From contig CAKZOI010000010.1 in assembly GCA_937136395.1 (NCBI GenBank), positions 1 to 64,000 on the forward strand: a DNA stretch of 64,000 bases, written 5' to 3'. The notes under the pieces are model-generated. The model worked only from the letters and a program-made list of their open reading frames with translations. It did not search any database and was not told the origin of the DNA. The translations under genes and the position numbers were made by a program. Each line of letters begins with the position of its first letter. Positions within the stretch are counted from its first letter, which is position 1. Source of the stretch: an uncultured Opitutia bacterium (lineage in GTDB: Bacteria; Verrucomicrobiota; Verrucomicrobiia; Opitutales; Coraliomargaritaceae). Of this stretch, positions 32,153-40,516 are shown piece after piece.

Positions 32153-32908
32153 ATTCCACTCAATGCAATCCCGGTAATTCACCTTCGAGCCACCAAAGAG
32201 GTCCAAAGCGCTACCAATCGTTAAATCAACCTTCCCCTCACTCAAATCTGAAACCACACTCAGATCCTCCAACGAGCTCACACCACCAGCGTAGGTTGCA
32301 GGTATCGAGCAGTTTTCACCTAAATACCGAACCAGTTCGGCATCAATACCTTCGCACTTACCCTCTACATCGGCGGCATGTATCAAAAATTCTGCGCACG
32401 AATTAGAGAGAGCCGTGAGTGTCCGCTCTTCGACATGCAAATCGGTCGCCGTTTGCCAACGGTTCATGGCAACGATCCAGCCCCCGCCCTTTCGCCGACA
32501 ACTTAAGTCGATAACTAAGTGCTCCTTACCCACTTCAGCAACTAATAAATCTAGACGTTCAGGTAAAAAGTGGCCTGTAATATCAAATAGCCATGAAGTC
32601 ACTATCACATGACTCGCCCCAGCCTCTAGCCAGTCGCTGGCGTTTTCTGCATTGATACCACCACCAATCTGCAGACCTAGTGGATATGCGGCCAAACACT
32701 CACGAGCGGCCACATCGTTATTAGGCCCAAGCTTAATGACATGGCCACCCGACAATAAATCCGCTGCATACAGTTCGGCGTAATAGCCGGCAGATCGTTC
32801 GCTCTCGAAATTTGTTTGTGGTGCTGAGCCATCATCTCTGAGCGTTCCACCAACGATTTGTTTTACCTTACCTTCGTGAAGATCAATGCATGGGCGAAAT
32901 AATGTCAT
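32135..32908 (-). CDS. hisA: phosphoribosylformimino-5-aminoimidazole carboxamide ribotide isomerase, eukaryote type
   Basis: 257 residues from MTLFRPCIDLHEGKVKQIVG. The blocks YYAELYAADLLSGGHVIKLG then PNN, LQIGGGINAENASDWLEAGA, VIVTSWLF and LVIDLSCRRK are those of the fungal/plant HIS6-type HisA (TIGR02129), distinct from the bacterial form (VVPAIDLxxGxCVRL). It isomerises ProFAR to PRFAR in histidine synthesis. No other his gene is in the window. The start at 32908 is the ATG matching the family; upstream in-frame codons are not conserved-looking. Such HisA proteins occur in some Verrucomicrobiota, which supports the lineage call. Confidence 0.9.
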   Translation of the reverse strand: MTLFRPCIDLHEGKVKQIVGGTLRDDGSAPQTNFESERSAGYYAELYAADLLSGGHVIKLGPNNDVAARECLAAYPLGLQIGGGINAENASDWLEAGASHVIVTSWLFDITGHFLPERLDLLVAEVGKEHLVIDLSCRRKGGGWIVAMNRWQTATDLHVEERTLTALSNSCAEFLIHAADVEGKCEGIDAELVRYLGENCSIPATYAGGVSSLEDLSVVSDLSEGKVDLTIGSALDLFGGSKVNYRDCIEWNKKASS

Positions 32909-33002
32909 ATGTAAGAAACAGCTAAAATGTGTGAAGATGCAAAGCACAACGGGAAAAAGCTTGAATATTCGACAATTCAAAATAACATTGCTTTTTTAAA
33001 TC

Positions 33003-33011
33003 TGTTATAAT
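33003..33011 (+). promoter_or_regulatory. extended -10 promoter of the FecR-domain gene
   Basis: TGTTATAAT, a perfect extended -10 (TGnTATAAT), 12 bases before the ATG at 33024. No good -35 is seen, as is common for extended -10 promoters. The resulting leader would be very short. Confidence 0.5.
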
Positions 33012-33023
33012 AAATATTTCACT

Positions 33024-33833
33024 ATGAAAATTTTACGCCTCCCCTTATTACTCATCGCATTTTTCGCCCTCGGAACCTTCAGCTTGAATGCAGCGCAATT
33101 AGCTACAGTCAAAGCACTCAATGTCACAGGCACAGTTACCAAATATACTGAAGATGGTGGCAACTCACCCCTACAAGCTGGTGACATCTTGAAAGCTGGC
33201 GACAGCGTCAGTGTGACCGCACTTAGTAGCGCAAAGCTCGCTTTTTCAAACGGTTCCATTATCGACCTAAAGGAAAACACCAGCGTCGATATCGCTGAAT
33301 TCACTCAAGATGGCTTCGGAGGCAATCAAAGCTACGAGCAACTTGAAGCAGACCCTAGCAAGTCACAAGTTGTATTAGAGTTAAATTTCGGAGAACTTGA
33401 TGGTCATGTTAAAAAATTACAACAAGACTCCAAATTTGATGTGCGCACAGCACTCGGCACTGCTGTAGTCCGCGGCACCCAATTCACAGTCAAACTTAGC
33501 TACAATGCTAAGCGTGGCGAATTCTTGCTAGGCGTCAAAAATAAGGACGGTAAGGTCATCATCAACTCTCGTTGCGCTGGTAACTTCGAATACGACAAAA
33601 CCATTGCTGATAAAAACTACGACTCCACCGTCAGCAAAGAGACAAACGAATTCATTCCTAAAACGCATACAATCATCATTCGCCTGAATAATCGCGATCC
33701 TTATTTCGACACTATCTGGATACAACTTAAGCAATATTTTCCACCCGTAGAGAAGCCTGATCTACCACGTGTTCCTTCACCAGAACCAGAAGATCCTGGC
33801 ATTCAAATCGTGAGTCCAAATACACCTGTGTAA
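33024..33833 (+). CDS. FecR-domain secreted protein
   Basis: 269 residues with a signal peptide (MKILRLPLLLIAFFALGTFS then LNAA). A FecR-like domain follows: LKAGDSVSVTALSSAKLAFS, NGSIIDLKENTSVDI, VVLELNFGELDGHVKK, KFDVRTALGTAVVRGTQFTV. The C-terminus is Pro/Glu-rich (PPVEKPDLPRVPSPEPEDPG). FecR domains in Verrucomicrobiota often occur alone in secreted proteins and are not tied to iron uptake; I do not infer an iron role. It stands as a single gene between an extended -10 promoter and a strong terminator. Confidence 0.85.
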   Translation: MKILRLPLLLIAFFALGTFSLNAAQLATVKALNVTGTVTKYTEDGGNSPLQAGDILKAGDSVSVTALSSAKLAFSNGSIIDLKENTSVDIAEFTQDGFGGNQSYEQLEADPSKSQVVLELNFGELDGHVKKLQQDSKFDVRTALGTAVVRGTQFTVKLSYNAKRGEFLLGVKNKDGKVIINSRCAGNFEYDKTIADKNYDSTVSKETNEFIPKTHTIIIRLNNRDPYFDTIWIQLKQYFPPVEKPDLPRVPSPEPEDPGIQIVSPNTPV

Positions 33834-33868
33834 AGCTCCAGCGACTGAGGTCACACACAAATTTTTCA

Positions 33869-33917
33869 AAACCCCGGATTCGCAGCTCCAACGAGCTCGT
33901 CGAAATCCGGGGTTTTT
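33869..33917 (+). terminator. intrinsic terminator of the FecR-domain gene
   Basis: AACCCCGGATT (33870-33880) pairs with AATCCGGGGTT (33904-33914), and a T run follows. Between the arms GAGCTCGTCGAAATC-type sequence forms a second small hairpin. Confidence 0.88.
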
Positions 33918-33954
33918 CTTTGCCCTAAGGACGCATATCTTACAACTATTTCAG

Positions 33955-34842
33955 ATGCATTACCTCGCTGCGGTATCTCTTATTTGGGCATTTTCATTTG
34001 GCCTCATCGGAACCTATCTTCCCAGTGTAGACTCCTACTTTATTGCATCTCTTCGACTGGGGCTCGCGGCATTACTTTTCCTAGCATTCTTTCGACCAAC
34101 TAAAGTCCCACAGGGCCAATACCTGAAACTGGTCGGCTGTGGCGCTATCCAGTTCGGGCTGATGTATGTATGCTATATCAAAGCATTTAGCTACCTCCCC
34201 TCGCATCTGGTTGCGCTCTTTTCAGTGATGACGCCTGTATACGTGGTGCTCATTCATGACCTGCGACAAAAGCGCTGCTCCGCGCGCCACTTAATGGCTG
34301 CGTCGCTCTCCGTTGCTGGTGCTGCAATCATAAAAGCAAAAAGTGGCACTTCCGAAACACTGTGGATTGGCTTTGGGCTGATGCAAATAGCGGGTCTCGC
34401 CTTTGCTTTTGGCCAAGTTTACTATCGAGACTGGAAAACTCAATATCAGCAGGTGAAAGACCATCACGTTTTCGCCTTACTTTACATCGGAGGTGTCAGT
34501 TTTGCACTCATGGTGAGCAGCTACCAAACAGACTGGAAGGCCATTGAAGTTTCGAGCCAGCAATGGCTAACGCTACTCTATCTCGGTTTTATTGCCTCTG
34601 GCCTCTGCTTCTTTCTTTGGAATAAAGGTGCCACGCTCAGCAGCCCAGGCGCCCTGGGGGCTTTTAATAATGTAGTGATTCCCCTTGCGATGGCAGTATC
34701 ACTATTTGTCTTTGGAGAAATCGATCACATAGAGTCAACGCAACTCATTCGATTGATTCTTGGCGGCGGCCTCATCTTCACAGCTGTTTACCTCGCCGAA
34801 AAAGTCGATTCGCACAGGGCAAAAAGCGCTGAATCCACTTGA
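33955..34842 (+). CDS. EamA-family (DMT) transporter
   Basis: 295 residues with ten membrane helices in two EamA repeats. The first starts MHYLAAVSLIWAFSFGLIGT and the second near SETLWIGFGLMQIAGLAFAF; SPGALGAFNNVVIPLAMAVS near the end is the typical second-repeat motif. Family members export or import amino acids, carboxylates or nucleotides; no substrate can be assigned here. It is a single gene between two terminated units. Confidence 0.88.
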   Translation: MHYLAAVSLIWAFSFGLIGTYLPSVDSYFIASLRLGLAALLFLAFFRPTKVPQGQYLKLVGCGAIQFGLMYVCYIKAFSYLPSHLVALFSVMTPVYVVLIHDLRQKRCSARHLMAASLSVAGAAIIKAKSGTSETLWIGFGLMQIAGLAFAFGQVYYRDWKTQYQQVKDHHVFALLYIGGVSFALMVSSYQTDWKAIEVSSQQWLTLLYLGFIASGLCFFLWNKGATLSSPGALGAFNNVVIPLAMAVSLFVFGEIDHIESTQLIRLILGGGLIFTAVYLAEKVDSHRAKSAEST

Positions 34843-34965
34843 ATCTAACACATAAGTTGCTCACTTATCCTACCACTTCTAATCCAGCACTTTACTCATC
34901 GCGTAGATCGGCTACTTTATCGCTGCTCCATTTTACCACTGAACAACACTAAATAAATAACTACC

Positions 34966-35439
34966 ATGGCACTCGCAACTGGCACAAAAGCACCTGAATT
35001 TACACTGAAAACAAAAAACGCTGAAGGTCTCCACGACATCTCTTTGAGCAACAATCTAGGAAAGAAGAAAACGGTTCTTCTCTTCTTCCCACTCGCTTTC
35101 ACTAGCGTCTGCATGAAGGAAATGTGCGACGTGAACGACAGCATCACTGCCTACAACGATCTCAACGCTGCAGTATACGGCATCTCTGTAGACAGCCCAT
35201 TCGCTCAAGAAGAAATGGCGAAAGTCGACGGCTTGAAATTCCCTCTTCTTAGCGATTTCAACAAAGACGTTTCTGAAGCATATGATGTGCTCTACGCAGA
35301 CCTTCTTGGATTCAAGGGCGTGTCGAAACGCTCCGCTTTCGTTATCGATGAGAATGGTGTCATCACTTACAGCGAATCCTCTGACGATCCACATGATCTT
35401 CCAAACTTCGATGCAATCAAAGCAGCCCTACAGGCCTAA
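34966..35439 (+). CDS. peroxiredoxin (AhpC/TSA family)
   Basis: 157 residues, full length for a short atypical peroxiredoxin. The catalytic motif PLAFTSVC is the PxxxTxxC signature with the peroxidatic Cys, followed closely by a second Cys (MKEMC) that could be resolving. LKFPLLSDFNKDVSEAYDVL and KRSAFVIDENGVITY are family blocks. It reduces peroxides using thioredoxin or a similar donor; trxB is in this window but not adjacent. An AT-rich leader without Shine-Dalgarno sequence and a perfect terminator suggest a strongly expressed single gene. Confidence 0.9.
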   Translation: MALATGTKAPEFTLKTKNAEGLHDISLSNNLGKKKTVLLFFPLAFTSVCMKEMCDVNDSITAYNDLNAAVYGISVDSPFAQEEMAKVDGLKFPLLSDFNKDVSEAYDVLYADLLGFKGVSKRSAFVIDENGVITYSESSDDPHDLPNFDAIKAALQA

Positions 35440-35473
35440 AGCTAGATCTTGCTCGTCGAACCGCTTTTAACCG

Positions 35474-35511
35474 AAATAACCCCGATTCTCACGAATCGGG
35501 GTTATTTTTTT
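35474..35511 (+). terminator. intrinsic terminator of the peroxiredoxin gene
   Basis: AAATAACCCCGATTC (35474-35488), loop TCAC, GAATCGGGGTTATTT (35493-35507), then T. A perfect 15-bp stem; with A and T tracts on both sides it could also serve acnB, whose stop is about 45 bases away on the other strand. Confidence 0.92.
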
Positions 35512-35553
35512 GAATAGAAGCTATCGACGGATGACTCCTGGCCTTTCAATGAG

Positions 35554-38325
35554 CTACAAACTAATCAGATCCCTCTGAGCAGGCGCGAACTTCGTTAACT
35601 TAATGCCTTCAACAGCTGTCTGATACTCGTCGAATGTTGGAGTGCGTCCGAGTATTGCCGAAAGAACCACAACTGGAGTGGAGCCGAGTAGCGACTCGCC
35701 CTTTTTGCGCTCAGAATCTTCAACCACTCGGCCTTGGAACAGGCGTGTCGAAGTCGCCAAAACCGTATCACCTTTTGCCGCCTTTTCTTGATTACCCATG
35801 CAAAGATTGCAACCAGGGCGCTCCAAATACAGAATATTCTCATACTCAGTGCGAGCCGCCCCCTTAGGCGCATTATCGTCGAACTCAAAACCAGAATACT
35901 TTTGCAAGATCTCCCAGTCACCCTCTTCCTTAAGCTCATCAATAATATTATAGGTAGGGGCGGTGACTACCAGCGGCGCTTTGAACGCGACCTGACCCTG
36001 TTGAGCTTCGAGGTTCTTTAGCATTTGGGAAACGATTTTCAGATCACCCTTATGAACCATGCAGGATCCTACGAAACCAAGGTCGACCTTCTTCTCACCC
36101 TTATAGTAAGAAAGTTCACGTATGGTATCGTGCGTATAGCGCTTTGAAGCATCGTCATTGTGAACGTCTGGATCCGCAATCATTGGCTCAACGATTTGGT
36201 TCAAATCGACGACGAATTCCGCGTGATACTTCGCATTCGCATCTGGCATCAATGCAGGCTTCTCGCCTGAGCGAATTTCTGCAATGCGCTTATCCGCTTG
36301 ATCAACGAGACCTTGCAGCACCTGCGATTCGTTATCCATGCCCTTTTTGATCATGATCTGGATACGGCCCTTAGCGATTTCTAGAGATTCAATGAGTGTC
36401 TCATCTTGTGAAATGCAGATCGAGGCCTTTGCCTTCATTTCGGCGGTCCAGTCAGTAAAGGTGAATGCTTGGTCGGCAGGGAGCGTGCCAATATGCACCT
36501 CGATCACACGACCTTGAAAGACGTTCTCCCCAAACTTCTTCAACATTTGAGACTGCGTAGCGTGCACAACATCACGGAAATCCATGTGATGCTTGAGCTC
36601 GCCCTCAAAAGTCACTTTGACAGATTCTGGGATCGGCATGCTGGCTTCACCTGTAGCGAGTGCCAAGGCAACTGTCCCAGAATCCGCGCCAAAGGCAACA
36701 CCCTTGGACATACGAGTGTGTGAGTCGCCACCAATAATGATCGCCCACTCATCCACAGTGAGGTCGTTCAAGACCTTATGGATCACATCTGTCATCGCAG
36801 GGTAGACATTCTTTGGATCGCGTCCAGTGATCAGTCCGAAACCGTGCATGAACTTCATTAAACGAGGGATATTAGCCTGTGCTTTCTTATCCCAAACAGA
36901 TGCGGTGTGGCAGCCTGACTGATAAGCCGCATCGACGATAGGGGAAATGACAGTAGCCGCCATCGACTCCAGTTCCTGCATCGTCATGAGTCCCGTGGTA
37001 TCCTGCGAACCTACAATATTCACCTCGACGCGCACATCGGAACCCGCGTGCAAGGTTAAGCCTTCAGTCGCACCGACGACGTTCTTGTTAAAGATCTTCT
37101 CCACAGCCGTAAGGCCTTGGCCTTCGTGCGAGATTTCCTTGGAGGGTGCGAACACAGAGTCTGCAGTCACACCGAGAGTCTTCGCGGCAAAAGTCTGCAG
37201 CTTCTTACCAAAAACAATCGCGTAGGAACCGCCCGCCTTCATGAACTCCATTTTTTGAGGTGTCAGAGAGGCTGAAATGTCAACCAATTCCTGGCCCCCG
37301 CGGTAGAGCTTCTTATTCTTGGTATTGATTGTAAGAACAGTGCCCGTTGCAACAGAGTAAACTTGCTCTAGCACAGGATCGCCATTCTCATTCAAAACGG
37401 TCTGACCATCCGCATCTTTCTTTTTAATCCAGTTCTTGAGATCGATGCCGATGCCGCCCGTCACATCAACAGTGGTGAGGAAAATGGGAGAGATACCATT
37501 TGTGCCTGCCACGATCGGGGCAATATTCACAAAAGGGATGTATGGGCTAGCGGGCTTACCTGTCCATAGCGCAACATTATTAACGCCAGACATTCTAGAA
37601 GAGCCCACCCCCATCGTGCCCTTCTCTGCAATAAGCATGACACGAGCATCTGGATGCTGCTTCTGCAAGGCTTGGATCTCTACTTGAGCTGTCTCAGAAA
37701 TCATGCACTTACCATGTAGCTCCCGATCCGAGCGAGAGTGCGCTTGGTTGCCAGGGGAAAGCAGGTCTGTGGAAATATCTCCTTCCGCTGCGATATACGT
37801 GAGGACCTTAATTTCCTCTTCCACTTCAGGCAGCTTGGTGAAAAATTCCGCCTTCGCATAACTTTCGAGAATGTCTTTAGCGATCGCACTGCCGGCCTTG
37901 TGAGCTGCACCAAGCCGAGCGGTGTCAGCATCGTAAAGATAAACCTGAGTCTTTAAAACTTCTGCGGCCTCAGCAGCAATCGACTCATTGTCAGACAACG
38001 CTAAATCGAGAAGCACCTCAATCGAGGGCCCGCCCTTCATGTGCGACAAGAGCTCGAACGCATAGCTCGGTGTGATTTCGGCAACCGTAGCGGAACCCAG
38101 AATGATTTCCTTGAGAAATTGCGCTTTTACGCCAGCCGCACCAGTTGTCCCGGGAAGAGTGTTGTAGATGAAAAAATTAAGGGACTCTTTTCTGTCAACG
38201 TTCTCAAGGTCCTTGATCTGATCGATGATCACAGATAGGAGCGCACCGTCGTCAATCGGCTTCGGGTTCAAGCCCTGCGCTTTGCGCTCTTCAATCTCTT
38301 TGATATATTCTAGGTATAAATTCAT
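35554..38325 (-). CDS. acnB: aconitate hydratase B
   Basis: 923 residues from MNLYLEYIKEIEERKAQGLN; an ATG four codons earlier (38337) is possible, but the family begins at this point. Blocks: GEGDISTDLLSPGNQAHSRS-like (AEGDISTDLLSPGNQAHSRS), IGGDSHTRMSKGVAFGADSG, FVGSCMVHKGDL and the iron-sulfur cysteines in YLERPGCNLCMGNQ and GSCM. It interconverts citrate and isocitrate in the TCA cycle. The N-terminal HEAT-like region is typical of AcnB and absent from AcnA. The gene is single and divergent from the STAS/PP2C pair. Confidence 0.96.
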   Translation of the reverse strand: MNLYLEYIKEIEERKAQGLNPKPIDDGALLSVIIDQIKDLENVDRKESLNFFIYNTLPGTTGAAGVKAQFLKEIILGSATVAEITPSYAFELLSHMKGGPSIEVLLDLALSDNESIAAEAAEVLKTQVYLYDADTARLGAAHKAGSAIAKDILESYAKAEFFTKLPEVEEEIKVLTYIAAEGDISTDLLSPGNQAHSRSDRELHGKCMISETAQVEIQALQKQHPDARVMLIAEKGTMGVGSSRMSGVNNVALWTGKPASPYIPFVNIAPIVAGTNGISPIFLTTVDVTGGIGIDLKNWIKKKDADGQTVLNENGDPVLEQVYSVATGTVLTINTKNKKLYRGGQELVDISASLTPQKMEFMKAGGSYAIVFGKKLQTFAAKTLGVTADSVFAPSKEISHEGQGLTAVEKIFNKNVVGATEGLTLHAGSDVRVEVNIVGSQDTTGLMTMQELESMAATVISPIVDAAYQSGCHTASVWDKKAQANIPRLMKFMHGFGLITGRDPKNVYPAMTDVIHKVLNDLTVDEWAIIIGGDSHTRMSKGVAFGADSGTVALALATGEASMPIPESVKVTFEGELKHHMDFRDVVHATQSQMLKKFGENVFQGRVIEVHIGTLPADQAFTFTDWTAEMKAKASICISQDETLIESLEIAKGRIQIMIKKGMDNESQVLQGLVDQADKRIAEIRSGEKPALMPDANAKYHAEFVVDLNQIVEPMIADPDVHNDDASKRYTHDTIRELSYYKGEKKVDLGFVGSCMVHKGDLKIVSQMLKNLEAQQGQVAFKAPLVVTAPTYNIIDELKEEGDWEILQKYSGFEFDDNAPKGAARTEYENILYLERPGCNLCMGNQEKAAKGDTVLATSTRLFQGRVVEDSERKKGESLLGSTPVVVLSAILGRTPTFDEYQTAVEGIKLTKFAPAQRDLISL

Positions 38326-38403
38326 ATCTTCAACCATAACACAAAGGTCTGCCGAAGCCTATGGATTTCAAGAAGATTCTACGAATTATTACATCCTCTC
38401 GAT

Positions 38404-38425
38404 TGAATGTTGATTATTACATTCA
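38404..38425. promoter_or_regulatory. inverted repeat in the acnB/STAS divergent gap
   Basis: TGAATGT-N8-ACATTCA, 7-bp arms, midway between acnB and the STAS gene. The element ATTATTACAT occurs twice around it (38386 and 38414 region). An operator is possible; nothing else supports it. Confidence 0.3.
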
Positions 38426-38499
38426 CGCTGCTATTAGTAAATACTTTGCCATAGGCAGTATTTTTAAACCATTTTCATCCTTCATCTACCACGCACTCA

Positions 38500-39006
38500 A
38501 TGAGTGACCCACAACAGCCTACCTTCCTCGTTAGCGCCTATTCCGAACCGGTCGTCGTTCAGATAAACGGTAAGGCAAACTATCTCAATTGTAATACCTT
38601 CCGAGAGTTTATTGAGAAAATGCTCGCCGACGGAAAAACGCAATACGTAATGGATTTCACCCATTGCAAAGGCATGGACAGCACCTTTCTTGGAATTTTA
38701 GCCGGGACAGCACTTGAGTTGAAGAAACTCACTCCCCCAGGAGTTTTTGTCGTCTGTAATCTCGGCGAGCGTAACCACGAATTGATTTGTAACCTCGGAT
38801 TACAAAACTTGCTGACCGTCGGCGACGACCTTCCCGAACAAAATCAAGCGATATTTTCTGAGCTTCAAAATATTGAAGTTTCAGATGCACGCACCGTTCT
38901 GAAAGCACACGAAAATTTGGTCCAAGCTGACGATCAAAATGCTACGAAGTTTCAAGACGTGATTTCTTTTTTGAGAAATCAGGTGGAGCAGTCCGAAAAA
39001 GAATAA
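38500..39006 (+). CDS. STAS-domain anti-sigma-factor antagonist-like protein
   Basis: 168 residues. The STAS domain covers about 14-110 with YVMDFTHCKGMDSTFLGILA, whose DS(T) is the site phosphorylated in SpoIIAA/RsbV-type antagonists. A helical tail of about 50 residues follows. It is followed after 62 bases by a GAF-PP2C phosphatase gene. Together they look like two parts of a partner-switching system; the kinase is not in the window. Confidence 0.88.
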   Translation: MSDPQQPTFLVSAYSEPVVVQINGKANYLNCNTFREFIEKMLADGKTQYVMDFTHCKGMDSTFLGILAGTALELKKLTPPGVFVVCNLGERNHELICNLGLQNLLTVGDDLPEQNQAIFSELQNIEVSDARTVLKAHENLVQADDQNATKFQDVISFLRNQVEQSEKE

Positions 39007-39068
39007 GCCAATAGACGTCATCCACTACGGCTCCGCATAATAAACACTCGCTAAGCCAGTATCAAAAG

Positions 39069-40505
39069 ATGATGACATTTATTACAGGCGTTCTGATTGG
39101 ATCACTTGGCATGTGGCTGCTGTATACCAACAAGCGGCGACAGATTAAAATCCTAGACGAAGAGAAACAACTCCTCCAACAGGAAAAACAAATTGTCGTC
39201 GAGTTCATGCATAACATGGTCGAAGCGGTAGTCGAAAGTAATGACCGTGAAACAATGTTTCAGCGGATTATTCACGCCGCGATTTTAAGCACCGGAGCCA
39301 TTAGTGCTTGCATCTTTGAAAAGCACGAAGATGACTCGTTAAAAGGTATCGCGGTAGAGGGTCTCTTTCCTCCTCAACGCCAACTACCTCGGGAGCATGA
39401 TGGCAAGCAGAGCACAAGGACTCAATATATAGAGCGTATTTTAAAATCAGAACGCTTTAAAATGGGAGAAGGTTTGATCGGGCAAGTGGCAAAATCAAAA
39501 CGCGCTTTACTCATACCAGATGCGACCAAAGATCCACGGGTCATTCAACATGATGATCCTTCACTCTTTATTCGCTCCATTATCGTCGCTCCGGTTCTTT
39601 TCGACGGCGAACTCATTGCAGTCCTCGCGGTTGCGAATCCTGCCGATGGGCTCGCCTTTACTGACACCGATTTTTCACTCGTGGAATCTCTCGCAGAGCA
39701 GGTGGGGCTCGCCATTCACAACAGTGACGCGATGCAGCTGCAAATTGAGAAAAGCAAGATAGACCTCGATATCGAGCTTGCCAGTAACACACAAAAACTC
39801 CTTCTCCCAAAGGAATTTCCTCCCTCTAGTTCAATCTCATTCGCGACCCATTACACTGCAGCACAGAAAGTAGGTGGAGATCTTTACGATGTATTTTCTC
39901 TAGATGAAAATACCATCGCATTTGCTATTGCTGATGTCTCAGGAAAAGGCGTCTCCGCATCTATTTTAATGGCTATATGCCAAACACATTTACGCCATTT
40001 CGCACAGCAGCATCGCTCACCATCTGCCGTGCTTGGCGCTATCAACCAAGCGATGCAATCAAGCATGCAGCGAGACATGTTTATCACGATGGTGTATGCA
40101 ATCATCGAGCTCGACTCGGAGGAACTCACACTCGCGCGTGCCGGGCATGAACTACCCTTCTTTTACGATCAACACTGCGATGGCAGCCTAAATGTGGGGC
40201 CCATTAAATCGCCTGGAATGGCTATTGGTATGGCACCTCCAGAGATTTTCGATGCAGTCATCCAGGACACCTCTGTCCACTTCGGAGATAAAGATGCGCT
40301 CTTACTTTACACAGATGGCATCACTGAAGCAATTAATCCAGAAGGTGATGAATATAGCGGCGAACGCCTATTAGAAACCTTACGCAGTGCAGGAAAGCAA
40401 AGCGCTCAAACGATCATAGAGAAGACCCTCGATAGCGTCTCTCAATTTGCAAACGGCGCCGGCCAAATCGATGACCTGACGCTGATCGCCATCAAACATT
40501 CGTAG
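39069..40505 (+). CDS. GAF-PP2C (SpoIIE/RsbU-type) phosphatase
   Basis: 478 residues: an N-terminal membrane segment (MMTFITGVLIGSLGMWLLYT), a short coiled coil (25-60), a GAF domain (about 60-225, ending VESLAEQVGLAIHN) and a SpoIIE-type PP2C domain (about 245-478). The metal-binding motifs are visible in KVGGDLYDVFSLDENTIAFA, IADVSGKGVSAS, LLYTDGITEA and GQIDDLTLIAI. It would dephosphorylate the STAS protein encoded just upstream in response to a signal bound by the GAF domain. A second ATG follows the first directly (ATGATG); either is possible. Confidence 0.92.
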   Translation: MMTFITGVLIGSLGMWLLYTNKRRQIKILDEEKQLLQQEKQIVVEFMHNMVEAVVESNDRETMFQRIIHAAILSTGAISACIFEKHEDDSLKGIAVEGLFPPQRQLPREHDGKQSTRTQYIERILKSERFKMGEGLIGQVAKSKRALLIPDATKDPRVIQHDDPSLFIRSIIVAPVLFDGELIAVLAVANPADGLAFTDTDFSLVESLAEQVGLAIHNSDAMQLQIEKSKIDLDIELASNTQKLLLPKEFPPSSSISFATHYTAAQKVGGDLYDVFSLDENTIAFAIADVSGKGVSASILMAICQTHLRHFAQQHRSPSAVLGAINQAMQSSMQRDMFITMVYAIIELDSEELTLARAGHELPFFYDQHCDGSLNVGPIKSPGMAIGMAPPEIFDAVIQDTSVHFGDKDALLLYTDGITEAINPEGDEYSGERLLETLRSAGKQSAQTIIEKTLDSVSQFANGAGQIDDLTLIAIKHS

Positions 40506-40516
40506 TTAAATACCAA

